From NCBI GenBank assembly GCA_037783545.1, contig JBBELK010000024.1, positions 2,356,001 through 2,420,000 of the forward strand: a stretch of DNA of 64,000 nt, in the 5' to 3' direction. Made by a program: the position numbers and the translations under genes. Below, in pieces: positions 32,691 to 42,598 of this stretch. How positions within the stretch are numbered: the stretch's first letter is position 1; each line of letters starts with the position of its first letter. This stretch comes from Henricia sp. BOLD:AAB3569 (lineage: Eukaryota; Echinodermata; Asteroidea; Spinulosida; Echinasteridae). Below the pieces are notes generated by a model. The model did no database searches, was not told the DNA's origin, and saw only the letters and a list, made by a program, of their open reading frames with translations.

Positions 32691-33989
32691 TTAAGTTACC
32701 GAATTTGTTTTGGAGGTTGATTGGGTTTTTGTCGGCTTTTTTTGTTCGGTTACTTGAGTCAGGGTTAGCTTTTTGTTGGAATGTTTTCCTGGTGGTTTTC
32801 CTTTTGAGCTATCACTAGTTGATGGTTGATTTGCTGACTTAGTGGTAGTAGCAGTAGTAGTAGTAGTAGTTGGGTGCTTTTTGACTTGGGCTGTTGAGCT
32901 ACTACTAGTTGATGGTTGATTTGCCGACTTAGAGGTAGCAGCAGTAGTAGTAGTAGTAGTAGGGTGCATTTTGGCTTGGGGATCAAATGGATCAGTCTGG
33001 CAACTGCAGGATTTGGTTTTGGGTTGGTTCTGACTTATGGTTGGCGTGTAGGTTATTGGGTTTTCAGTTGTGATCCAGGTGAGTTTAGTTTGACATTCCA
33101 TATTTCTTGTTGCTTTGGGTTTAGCTACTGCTGTTGCATATGTAACTGTAGGTTTATCCGCATTGGAGGCTTTGGCCATTTTCTTGGCTTCTTGATAACT
33201 GATATTGTTCATGGTTTTTAGATGTTGGACATGTTTCTCCATTTTCCATACTGGGCAGTCTTTAGATGAGGCCATATGATCCCCATGGCAATTGGTGCAT
33301 TTTGGATCTTTGTGGCAATCCTGTCCATTGTGGTCAGGTTCGCCACAGCGGAAGCAACAGGCTCTTCCTCTACACGCTTGTAGACCATGGCCAAACTTTT
33401 GGCATTGATAGCATCTAAGTGGGTTCGGAATGAACTTCTCAACCCTGACTTTGAGGTATCCCAGCTTAATGGATTCTGGGAGTATGGTTGAACCAAAGGT
33501 CAAGATGTAAGTACCTGTAGCAATGATGTTATTGTTTTTCCTGATAGTTATTCTTTTAACAGAGGTGACATTTTGTGCCGTAAGATAGTTTAGGATTTCA
33601 TCTTCTAGTTGGTCATCTAGTTCACGTGTTTTTATAACTCCTTTGCTGCTGTTCAGCGTCTTATGCGGTTGAACAGCAACAGGTATGTTAGTTAGTTGTT
33701 TGACTTTGATGATGTTATGACTTTGGGCTTGGGTAGCTACCTCAATGAGGAGGCTGCCCGCAGGAGGTCTTCTTAATTTCTTCACAGATTTGACAATGCC
33801 AACCATACCTTGAATTGCTTTGTCAATTATGAAAGGAGAAAGCTTTGTGATGGAGTGGCTGTCGTCAGTCAAAATAATTTCAAAAAATCTGTTCCAAGTA
33901 TCTTTGGAACCGGTGGAAGATTGTTCGTTCAAGTTGTCTGAATCCGAGTCCGAGTCTTTACGATTTCGTTTTTTTGTGTGGGAGGCCAT
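32691..33989 (-). CDS. LINE ORF1: nucleic-acid-binding protein with CCHC knuckles
   Basis: 432 residues. The N-terminus is basic and acidic-serine-rich. A globular part spans about 40-185, as in I/Jockey-type ORF1 proteins. Three zinc knuckles stand at about 190-245: CYQCQKFGHGLQAC, CFRCGEPDHNGQDC and a longer-spaced CTNCHGDHMASSKDC. The C-terminal third is low in complexity, with two copies of a TTTTT-SANQPSTS unit. Role: RNA binding and particle formation for retrotransposition. It ends 152 bases before ORF2, so ORF2 needs reinitiation or internal initiation (inference). Confidence 0.9.
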   Translation of the reverse strand: MASHTKKRNRKDSDSDSDNLNEQSSTGSKDTWNRFFEIILTDDSHSITKLSPFIIDKAIQGMVGIVKSVKKLRRPPAGSLLIEVATQAQSHNIIKVKQLTNIPVAVQPHKTLNSSKGVIKTRELDDQLEDEILNYLTAQNVTSVKRITIRKNNNIIATGTYILTFGSTILPESIKLGYLKVRVEKFIPNPLRCYQCQKFGHGLQACRGRACCFRCGEPDHNGQDCHKDPKCTNCHGDHMASSKDCPVWKMEKHVQHLKTMNNISYQEAKKMAKASNADKPTVTYATAVAKPKATRNMECQTKLTWITTENPITYTPTISQNQPKTKSCSCQTDPFDPQAKMHPTTTTTTAATSKSANQPSTSSSSTAQVKKHPTTTTTTATTTKSANQPSTSDSSKGKPPGKHSNKKLTLTQVTEQKKPTKTQSTSKTNSVT

Positions 33990-34677
33990 GTTTTATTTGC
34001 ATAATATTCATCATCCTTGCTCCTCACCCACCACGGAGTCCAACAAGGGGATGTACAGAGCTACTTCATAAGAAGATAGATATACAACAAGGATACAAAG
34101 ATGATATACTCAGACATGTTCACATAAAAATGTAATACATGTCTGATTGACCCATGAGCCGTCGCTTTCTAAGGCCGAGGTAATAAAGTTAAATAAAATA
34201 GACTTGATTTGTAACACAGAGTTAGAGTTAGAAAAGTGTTCAATCATATTTTAAACCTCGGCGCATAGGGCTAGACACGACCAGCCGATTGATCTGAACG
34301 GGCCATTCAGACCGCTCGTCTAGATGAAATAAGGGCCAAAGAGGTGTGTTGGATATCATGGAAGCCGCAGCTCCCAGAATCCTCAACCTCCAGGATCCCG
34401 TCTTCCATCGACACGAGTCGCAACTCACGGCAAACGAGTTGCCTCCATTTTTTCGCCTTTTACGAAATGCAAGGAGGATGCAGGGCACCTATTCTGTAAC
34501 CCCGGGTGCCCACAGGGGTGCACACTTTGAAGTCGCTAGATGCATTTCTACGTGGGCAAGGCTTTATACTGGATCGGTCTATTAAGACAGTACATTCACA
34601 TCCTTTTCCTAAACTTCCGAATCTGCAACTTTACAGGGACTTACTTTTTTTTGTAAATATTGCTTTCTTTTAAGCCC

Positions 34678-35128
34678 TTAAAGGAGAAGGGTACCCAAGA
34701 AACAAAAGACCTTGTGCTCAAGAAATACAACTCAAAAAATTATTTTAATGCAAAGAAAAAGAAATATTACCTACTGAAAAGCGCACAAGAACTTCACAAT
34801 GAATCAAAATTTTAGCGATGCGTTGCACTATGGGCGCCGCCATTTTGTCCTAATACTGGTCAACGGATGACGTTTTTGCGGACAACATTTCCGTGTATTG
34901 CCATAGAAATGCACGAAGGACTTGTACGCGAAAACGTCATTCTTTGCCCAATATTGGGACAAAATGGCGGCGCCCATAGTGCGACTCATCGCTAAAATGT
35001 TGATTCTTTGTGAAGTTCTTGTGCGCTTTTCAGTAGGTAATATTTCTTTTTCTTTGCATTAAAATAATTTACGAGTTGTACTTCTTGGGCACAAGGTCTT
35101 TTGTTTCTTGGGTACCCTTCTCCTTTAA
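34678..35128. mobile_element. TTAA-flanked MITE with long inverted ends (family 4)
   Basis: 451 bp. AAAGGAGAAGGGTACCCAAG is mirrored at the right end and the inverted match runs for more than 150 bp per side, including GCGCACAAGAACTTCACAA and ATGGGCGCCGCCATTTTGTCC. TTAA lies at both tips. It stands only 148 bases from the LINE target duplication. Confidence 0.75.
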
Positions 35129-35164
35129 GGTAATCTATGCAAAACACTACTCTAATAATAACTT

Positions 35165-35270
35165 GGGATGAGACAAAAATCAACAGGGGGATTCGACCCC
35201 GAGACCTCTGACCCACCGGGCAGATGCTCTTCCACCTGAGCTACAAGGCACAGTAGTACATTCCCTCTAA
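35165..35270 (-). mobile_element. tRNA-derived SINE, minus orientation
   Basis: The minus strand carries GTAGCTCAGGTGGAAGAGCAT and GGTCGAATCCC. CATGGGAGCGCATGAGTGATG lies at the other side. Same family as the 44480 array. Confidence 0.6.
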
Positions 35271-35348
35271 ATTTTCCCTATGAACCCAATTTTTCTCTCG
35301 GTGTTGCATGGGAGCGCATGAGTGATGACTCTTGAGTGGGATACTCAC

Positions 35349-35606
35349 GTGTTCGCTGCGAGATCGTAGACATCGAGTTTGGATCGCCATTACCCGGGAT
35401 AAGGAACACCGTGATGCTGTACTCCATTCCCGCTGTGAGACCAGTAATTGAAGCAGTGCGTTGCGGTTGATTGACTGCGACTGGCGCGGACTGCGGAGTG
35501 ACCGTTACGCCATACACAATGCTGGTATCAGCCACTGCACCCCAAGCAATATCGATTGTCATTGTTGTCAAGTCAAGAACACCGATTTGCAGTCGGTTAA
35601 GAGCAA
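35349..35606 (-). CDS. FN3 domain 20 (A-type) exon
   Basis: 86 codons, phase 1-1, donor GTGAGT. LNRLQIGVLDL, IAWGAVADTSIVY, LTAGMEYSI (the usual P of the corner is A), ending SQRT. The next intron downstream is 7.5 kb long and holds the intact LINE. Confidence 0.89.
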
Positions 35607-35924
35607 CTGTTTCAAAGACAAAAGCAGTGAATGAATGCACAGATTATAATTCATGCATAGCAAACTTCAATATACACAATCACAATAAGTTAGGGATATT
35701 GTGAGGTGCACACAGATATTTTACTGAGGGTATGCATTCCGCTTGAATGATTTTTAAAGAAAGAATCCGCTTGAATGAATCTCACACCAAACTAAAAGAA
35801 AATGGTCGCAGATTGTCTAAATTTCTCAGGCCTCTTGATTTGCACGATAGTCTTCGGGAGAGAATTCCAGAGTTGGGTGTAGTATTGTGTTAAAAAAGAA
35901 AAAGTTAAAATTCCAGCCACCTAC

Positions 35925-36209
35925 CTGTACTAGCCGCTACGACTGCCGCTTCGCTCTTAGTGATCGTTGCGCCACGTCCAGCAACCGTCGTCACAAACAC
36001 GTTGTATGTTGTACCCGGCAGAAGTCTACGTAGCGTGTAGGTGGTGACGTCAGCTTCAACAAAATCTACACTCGTCCTTGGACCACTCTCAATGTTGTAC
36101 TCAATCTCAAAGAGATCAAGTTCACCAGCAGGACGAGCCCAGTTGACTGTGACTGAGGTGGAAGTGGGCTCCTGTATGTCCACAACCAAATTGGAAGGTG
36201 GCTGAGGCC
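35925..36209 (-). CDS. FN3 domain 19 (B-type) exon
   Basis: 95 codons, phase 1-1, donor GTAGGT. PQPPSNLVVDI, VNWARPAGELDLF, corner LLPGTTYNV, VAGRGAT in the F-G turn, ending AAST. Confidence 0.9.
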
Positions 36210-36429
36210 CTGTTGGCAAGAAAGTAAATATGAGATGTTTTGTTTGATGTTCTAAGAGCTATTTCGGAACCAGCCAGGTGTATTAAAGTACTTGTTTCCC
36301 CCTAGCTGTGGGGACATTGACCAGTTACTCACAGATGCTATGGGGACTACAAATACAGGAAAAATGTCCCCACAGCGTCTTTTCCTAAAACTCACTAAAA
36401 GAGTGAAAAATAACTCAAAATACAGTGTA

Positions 36430-36670
36430 AATTATATTAGGGTTAGGGTTAGGATTATAATGATTTCTACTCTAATTTTTTGTAGAGTAATTTTTACTTT
36501 ATCTGGAGTAATTTTAGAGTGATTTTCATTCTATTTAGTGTGCTTTAAGAGTGATTAACCCTAAACCTAACCCTAAACCTAACCCTGATCCTGAACATTA
36601 CCCTAACCGTAAACTAATTTTCACTCTATTTAGAGTGATTTTCACTCTATTTGGATTGATGTCCCCGTAA
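36430..36670. repeat. Telomere-like hexamers in inverted order within a repeat
   Basis: TTAGGGTTAGGGTTAGG at 36438-36454 and AACCCTAAACCTAACCCTAAACC at 36557-36580 face each other. The space between has many TCTA(A/T)TTAGAGTGATTTT-like repeats. Confidence 0.55.
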
Positions 36671-37007
36671 CTGTGTATGCTAGAAAGTTAAAGAGCTAGA
36701 ATCCCCCTTGAAGGAAAATCCAGCATTTAGGCTTTTTTCGATAGTCCAAACATCCCTCTTACCGACGTGGATAGCTGTTTTTTTTAAATTGTCGGTTTTA
36801 AGTGGATAAATTGCGAGCAAAAGTGTAGAAACATAAAGCTCCATGATAAACAGGAAAAGTAAAAAAATGTAGATGGGGGGATACTAGCTGTTTAAGATGT
36901 ACTAACTCTTAATATGTCTTGACTAAAACATCACATGTACAATTCGTCTTGTAATAAACAACTTGTATCTTGAGACACATGAATTTTAAAGCACCTTAAA
37001 ATGTTGC

Positions 37008-37159
37008 GTCTAAAGCGGGCCTCCCACTGTGCGATTTTTGCCACGAATTTCCAACGATTAGGTACGATTTGATGAGATTACCAGAGACTGTCTATATACT
37101 TTATACACAATCGTACCCAATCGTACCAAAAATTGCACAGTGGGAGGCCCACTTTAGAC
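37008..37159. mobile_element. MITE GTCTAAAGCGGGCCTCCCAC
   Basis: 152 bp with about 30-bp inverted ends (GTCTAAAGCGGGCCTCCCAC and GTGGGAGGCCCACTTTAGAC). The inside has CGATTTGATG and CAATCGTACC motifs. Confidence 0.7.
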
Positions 37160-37338
37160 TTAAAATGGTTATATTGCAATCGATCCCAAGTATAAAAGGT
37201 GAAATAACTGTTACAAGACACATCATAAGTCTAACTGAATTTAGCCGTCTTGGATTTCAATAAAATGTTAGGTGTCTAATTTGTTTTAGGTGTCTCAACA
37301 CTAAGGTTAAAATAACTAAGCTGTCTTTCAGAGTGCAG

Positions 37339-37568
37339 CAGGCGCGGATCCAGGGGGGGGTGAAGGGGGGTTTGGGGGTCAAACCCCCCTGTCCCCCCTG
37401 CATTCTGTGCGTCTGCATGTCCGCAATAAGCCAATACGACTGGCTACCCTCCCTCCAAATTGAAACTAAAATGTTATTTTTTGGGGGGGGGGGAGGGGGC
37501 TGGTTGGGGGTGAAGGCACCCAGCTGATAAAAAACCCCTCCCTGGCAAAAATCCTGGATCCGCCCCTG
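37339..37568. mobile_element. hAT-like MITE
   Basis: Ends CAGGCGCGGATCCAGG and CCTGGATCCGCCCCTG. GTGCAG lies on both sides. The interior is G/C-run rich, with GGGGGGG and CCCCCCCTGTC blocks. Confidence 0.65.
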
Positions 37569-37604
37569 TGCAGGTATGAAATACCCAAGAAGATGAATGC
37601 TTAC

Positions 37605-37853
37605 TTGTTCTTTTAACCAGGGATCCTTCCTCGTTCTGACCCACAAGAAGTGTGATGGTGTACTCAGTTCCAGGGGTGAGATTGTTGAATGTGACCACGC
37701 GGTCGTCCTCTCGCAAAACGCTTTGATCCGATAAGGAACCAGGGCGAATACGCAGCAAGTAGTTGAGGAATGTGCCAGCTATTGGGCCCCAACTGACTGT
37801 TAATGACGTGTTGTCAAAGCTCAGGCAGATAATGTCCCCAGCTGCAAGGGTAA
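37605..37853 (-). CDS. FN3 domain 18 (A-type) exon
   Basis: 83 codons, phase 1-1, donor GTAAGC. LAAGDIICLSF with a lone A-strand cysteine, VSWGPIAGTFLNY, corner LTPGTEYTI, ending VKRT. A hAT-like MITE ends only about 30 bases downstream of the donor. Confidence 0.89.
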
Positions 37854-38467
37854 CTGCAATGGCAAAAGAAAAACAACTCAACTTTAATCCAATGTTGACA
37901 TCTTCTATTAACTTTCTGCATAACTGCAGTCCAAATCGAGGAATATTTAACTGACCACTAAACGTCATTCAACAGAAACTCTTATTCAACAGAAACGCTT
38001 GGGAATGTGATGTCATGCAACGTCTCAATGCAGTGGTTTCCGCCATGTTATGTGGCAGTAACTTGCGCGACGTACGTTCAGCTTGTTTTGTTCTCACGCG
38101 TGCAGGATGCGCGCGCGCTGCGACATGTGGAATTTAATGACAAGGTCGTTGTTTGCGCAATATGGAATCGCGCGGGTGCCGCACGCATATCCAAACTTGA
38201 CGATGCTGCACGCCAGTTTGCATAGCAACCACTCACTACCTTGAAGTATGGTGGCCGAGAATGACGTCAATAATGGTGTCGTGACGTCTCTTTCTAAGCC
38301 CTATATTAAGCTGACATTTAAAAAAAATCACCAATTATCTTTCTTTTTAACTCCATTCTCTTTAACCGAGGCTTTCAAATTTGTTAGATTATACACTTTC
38401 AAGAAACACTTTGATTGTGCCTCTAGTGTTTTAAGGGGGTTTGGGGGTTTGTATATGTTGGCGTTTT

Positions 38468-39053
38468 AATAGACCGATCCAGTAAGCTCCGCCCATTTTG
38501 GAGTTGACCAATCACAGCCTCAGGTTCAGGTAACCAAAATGTTTGGTTACCTGAGTCCTCAAAATTATGTGCACAGAGCTACGGCAAATGCAGCACGAGT
38601 GTCGCAAAAACACCATAAACATCAATTTTATCAGCGCAGATGACCCTAGCCGGTTTAAAACGGATTGTATAAGACTATCCTAACCTACTTTTAATCCCTT
38701 CATAAATGTGTTTTTGTGTAAACGGGAAAAACTCACCAAAATTAGCTTGTCGTTTTGCTATGTTTTGCATTCACTGCGTTCTAGATGTGTGTCGAGATGT
38801 TTTTGTTTGATCGCGCGCGTTACGCGTAATGCAGGCGTGTTGTACGTGCACGCAAACGACCGGATACTTAAGTGCACATTTTGCTTTCGAGCGTGCAGTT
38901 TCTGTGTGCGTGTGCGTGTTTCAATACGCGCTGACCAGGGCGCGGACGCTGACGCACGGCGCAGCCACGCGACTCTACTGCACACGTGCTTCACATGTGT
39001 GGCATGTTGCTAGGCAATTTCTAAATGGGCGGAGCTTACTGGATCGGTCTATT
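38468..39053. mobile_element. TIR element AATAGACCGATCCAGTAAGC
   Basis: 586 bp with a perfect 31-bp inverted terminus. The inside is CpG- and GTGCG-rich. The terminal CTGGATCGGTCTATT also occurs alone at 34569-34583. No transposase similarity was noticed in its ORFs. Confidence 0.75.
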
Positions 39054-39165
39054 GTTGTGATCAAGGACATTTGTTAACATCAGGGCAAAGTTGTGTTAAG
39101 GCAATCTGTCACTCTACAAACTCTACAAAGCATTATTGCTAAGTAATTCTATAACATGGGCTAAC

Positions 39166-39447
39166 TTGTTGTGAAGACCCGCTGCAGAGGATCACTCTCT
39201 CTGAAGCCAACAACTCGACCCGACACCGCCTTGACAGAGAACGTGTAATCAGTGCTTGGCCGCAGGTTATCTACTCTAAGCTCCAGCGGGGAGTCTGAGT
39301 CAACGTTCTGAGGAGGTTCTGGGGTGCCATCAGGGGGCGAGTAGGTCACTTCGTACAGATCTACCTCCCCAAAACCGGGTTGCCACTGTACCGCGATGGT
39401 TGTCGCTGTAGTGATGGATGGTGTGAGGGATACTGGTGTCGAGGGCT
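39166..39447 (-). CDS. FN3 domain 17 (B-type) exon
   Basis: 94 codons, phase 1-1. It starts PSTPVSLTPS, has VQWQPGFGEVDLY, corner LRPSTDYTF and ends VFTT. The donor is GTTAGC, which is weak by consensus. Read-through would meet a stop at once (AGT TAG). Confidence 0.87.
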
Positions 39448-39926
39448 CTGAAAGGAAACACAGTCATCTGTTTTAAACAAATTTGTTTTTTTCTTTTTTT
39501 CTTTTTTTCGTAGCGATTCACAAGCAAGCATTTCAAAACACTATGTAAGATACACAGGTGAATTTACTTTAAGCATCCAAACAAAAACCTTTGTTGGTAA
39601 ACAAATGATCTTGGATCTTTTAAGTACATAGACCAATCAGCACACAGCAACTTGATCACATGACCCCTTTATTTAAAAAGCCAATTGCCATTTGTCACCA
39701 TCGAAAAATAATGTAGGAAACTTCCGTTTCCAATTTGGGGGAAAACTATAATTGAACAAGGTTTTAAACAAGTGAGCAAGGTCAAATTTGTTTTGCTAGA
39801 AAAGCTATCCCTGGTAGGATTTCGACAGCTAGTAATGTTACAACAATGAAACATTACTAGTTATGTTAGTCCCTTATTTGAGCAAATAACATAACGTAGT
39901 CTGTATCATGCAACAAGAAGCCTTAC
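39448..39926 (-). other. Intron without recognised element
   Basis: 479 bases between domains 16 and 17. It has a T-rich acceptor region and no recognised repeat. Confidence 0.45.
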
Positions 39927-40190
39927 TTGTTCTCTCTGTGGTGCCAAAGTTTGCCACTAGATTATCCGGTCGAACCTGGATGTTAAACGAATAGTCCCTG
40001 CCAGGGAAGAGGCCATTGAGAACCAATGAAGCAGTGTTGCCGGCTGTTGGAATGACGATTCTCGGATTGTCACCAACAGGTGGAGATATGAAGACAGAAT
40101 AGGAAACGGCACTGGGGACCTCGTTCCACAGCAAGGTGAGGGAGGTGGTTGTTACACCACGAGTTATGATCATGTTGTCTGCAATTGCTT
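39927..40190 (-). CDS. FN3 domain 16 (A-type) exon
   Basis: 88 codons, phase 1-1, donor GTAAGG. Features: AIADNMIITRG, LLWNEVPSAVSY, corner LFPGRDYSF, ending TERT. Confidence 0.88.
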
Positions 40191-40767
40191 CTGTAAAATG
40201 AAAAAGAAAATACCGCATTGGTCAAAGGAAATGTTTGTAAACTTCCAAAACTGGAATAGTGATCCTATTGATCACGTTCACAGACGCCATCTTCGTAGGA
40301 AAAAAATGCTACTGCGTATTTAACGCGCGCGTGTTGCTCAAAATACGGCGCAAACAATGCGCATCACAAACAAATACACTCAAAATCATGATGCACGTGG
40401 CAATTTGAAGGAAGTGACGTCATTTGAACGTGATAAATACCAGGTACCTTGTGAAGACATGGGTATAATAGGGAACAAAAGGATGAAAAGGTCTTCCCAA
40501 GGAAATTTCTATTGATGAAAAGGTCTCCACAATGATTTCACGAAATAGATATGGATTTTACTCAAAAAGGAGGAATTTCCAAGGTATACTTATCTGTCGC
40601 TCTTTGAAGTATTTTATATTAGGGACATTTGGTAGAAATTTCACCTCAGGAAAGTAATTCTGGTTTAAATAGGAGCGCTTCGAATATTGTTCTTTCGACC
40701 CTCTAACCTGTTTGTACATGAGAACAAAGGGATGTCTCCACAGGTATACAAATTTAAGTATGTGTGT

Positions 40768-40930
40768 GGCCGAGCGGTCTGATGTGTCGTACTCAAGACT
40801 TATTTGACTCTACAGGTTGTGGGTTCAAATCCAGGTCGTGTTATGGTGTATGTGCCCTTGGGCAAGGTACTTTGCCATGAATTGCCTCTCTGTACCCAAA
40901 TGGGTATAAATATAAATATTTGCATTAAGC
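40768..40930 (+). mobile_element. SINE with tRNA-Leu/Ser-like head
   Basis: GTGGCCGAGCGGTCTGATG (A box of a long-arm tRNA type), ACTCAAGA in the anticodon position, GGGTTCAAATCC (B box), then CCCTTGGGCAAGGTACTTTG. Same family as 3268-3457. Confidence 0.65.
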
Positions 40931-41092
40931 TGCCTTTCTATAGGTCAGTTTTTCATGCGTTGCGTTTGTCCATCTGTATCGGTGTATGGAGCGATTCAGA
41001 CCCAAACGCAAGGCACATGCAAGATGGATGAAAAACGGACATATGGAAAGGTGTCGTTATTATTACTGTCATAAAACTGACTGGCCAAATGG

Positions 41093-41248
41093 GAGACTTT
41101 TGAAATGCATGGTGGCACCAATCAAACTGGTCCTTTTCCTTTGTTTACGTCACGTTTGAGCTAAAGTGCGCATGCTTAATGTGACGTAGACAATGGGAAA
41201 GAACCGGTTAGTTTGCTGCAACCAAGCGACTCAAAGGTCTCCCATTGG
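41093..41248. mobile_element. MITE CCAAATGGGAGACTTTTGA
   Basis: 156 bp with inverted ends CCAAATGGGAGACTTTTGA and TCAAAGGTCTCCCATTGG, and an inner match GTTTGCTGC/GCACC. It ends about 95 bases downstream of the domain 15 donor. Confidence 0.6.
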
Positions 41249-41342
41249 TAGGGTCTTTGCTTTGGGTGATGGGCCAAGTTTAAGTCAAAGGTAGCTTCTC
41301 CTGGGGGAAAAACCCACAGGGCCGAGTTATCGCTAAGCTCAC

Positions 41343-41642
41343 CTGTAGTGTACGTCTTTCTCTGCACAGTGCTACCCTGTTGCTCCTCAAGATTCTGTGA
41401 ACTATCAGACAGAAGCACGGTGCCAACAGACACCTCATAAGCGGTCTCTGGATCCAGATCAATGAAAGTGTACCGTGTGGGCTCCGATGGGAATATGGGA
41501 TCTGCAATGACTCGGATACCGGTTGGGTCCGTGATTGATACCCTGTAGAAGTCAAATGATCCCGCAGGGGCACCGATCCAAGAGATGGTCAGAGATGTCG
41601 GGGTTCTCGCAACTAGACTGATCACGCCTGGTGAACGCGGGT
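41343..41642 (-). CDS. FN3 domain 15 (B-type) exon
   Basis: 100 codons, the longest domain. Phase 1-1, donor GTGAGC. Features: PRSPGVISLVA, ISWIGAPAGSFDFY, corner LDPETAYEV, and a longer F-G region (SDSSQNLEEQQG) before the end TYTT. Confidence 0.89.
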
Positions 41643-42044
41643 CTGGAAAGTCAAACATTTATTTAGGATAAAGTAATAACAACTTAAAACAACATAAATC
41701 AGTGACAGTTTATCTCATTTCGTTGTATCATTTGCAACAACCCAATATTTCACTTATGAGTCGATGTAAAAAGACTTAGGCCTGCTTAAAACGCTGAACT
41801 TCTGCCGTGTCTAATGCAATGAACCTGCAAATGATACAATGTACTTTTACAATCAATTTCTTTCAGGCTTCAATAACCTTCCTGAGCTTGGGATTACATT
41901 CTGGACAGCAAATACTTCTATTTTCTTTTCCAAAAATTGTTGTAATCTTAATTTTGTATTCGTTACCACCAGTTTTTGCAAACTCCGTTAGGCGACATTT
42001 AGAAAGAAAAAAAACAGGGAAATGTAGCCAAGGATATAACTTAC

Positions 42045-42293
42045 TTGTTCTAACAGTTGTCCCGAAGGGCTGTCCCGGCTGCAGACTAACAAGCGGCACA
42101 ATGGTAATGGTGTAAATCGTCGCTGGTTGCAGAGAAGTAAATTCCGCCTGGAGTCTGTCGTCATTAATAGTTCCAACTCCAGCTGCATTGATGGTAGTGG
42201 TATATAGAGAGGCACTAGGCACGGCTCCCCATATTACAACCACACTGTCCTCCGTAATGCTCTTCACAAAGACTTCTCGCTCAGCCAGTGAGG
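42045..42293 (-). CDS. FN3 domain 14 (A-type) exon
   Basis: 83 codons, phase 1-1, donor GTAAGT. SLAEREVFVKSI, VIWGAVPSASL, corner LQPATIYTI, ending TVRT. The acceptor reads TTCGTAG. Confidence 0.88.
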
Positions 42294-42409
42294 CTACGAA
42301 AACAGAACATAAATTTAGACATCAGTTTGAAACAAACAATGATTGCAAAAAAATTATAATATTCACAAAGATTTAACAAGAAAATAAACTTAACACAAAA
42401 AGGAAATGT

Positions 42410-42598
42410 GCATTTTTGTAACGGTCAATATTTTGCAAATTGGCCACCACGGAGCTTCACACCATAAAGCAATTGTCGTGAAGTTGTCTGCCAGACATGT
42501 GTTACATAACTTTTTCACATAAAATTTCAGATGACAGCAAGTATGCATTTATAAAGTACATTTTCAATAAAAGTGGCAGACGTTACGATTAAAAGTAT
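42410..42598. repeat. Dispersed repeat shared with 47370-47600
   Basis: GCAAATTGGCCACCACGGAGC, CACACCAT and GACAGCAAGTATG match 47408-47570 with an internal deletion. Confidence 0.45.

Larger units (their letters stand above)
27998..34518 (-). mobile_element. Full-length LINE (I/Jockey-group, RNase H-bearing) with 12-bp TSD
   Basis: The element reads on the minus strand, the same as the host gene. TGCACACTTTGA stands on both sides (27986-27997 and 34519-34530). It has a 5' UTR of about 530 bp, ORF1 (32691-33989), a 152-bp spacer, ORF2 (28849-32538), an 850-bp 3' UTR and a short CTCA-repeat tail instead of poly-A. Such microsatellite tails and the CCHC ORF1 plus EN-RT-RNase H ORF2 layout are known from I-group LINEs. 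Both frames are open, so the insertion is probably young and may be competent (inference). Confidence 0.9.

Noticed and set aside
38708..39013. 101-residue ORF with many Cys and Arg
   Set aside because: It lies inside a TIR element with CpG-rich repeats. The sequence is not organised like a zinc finger or toxin domain.
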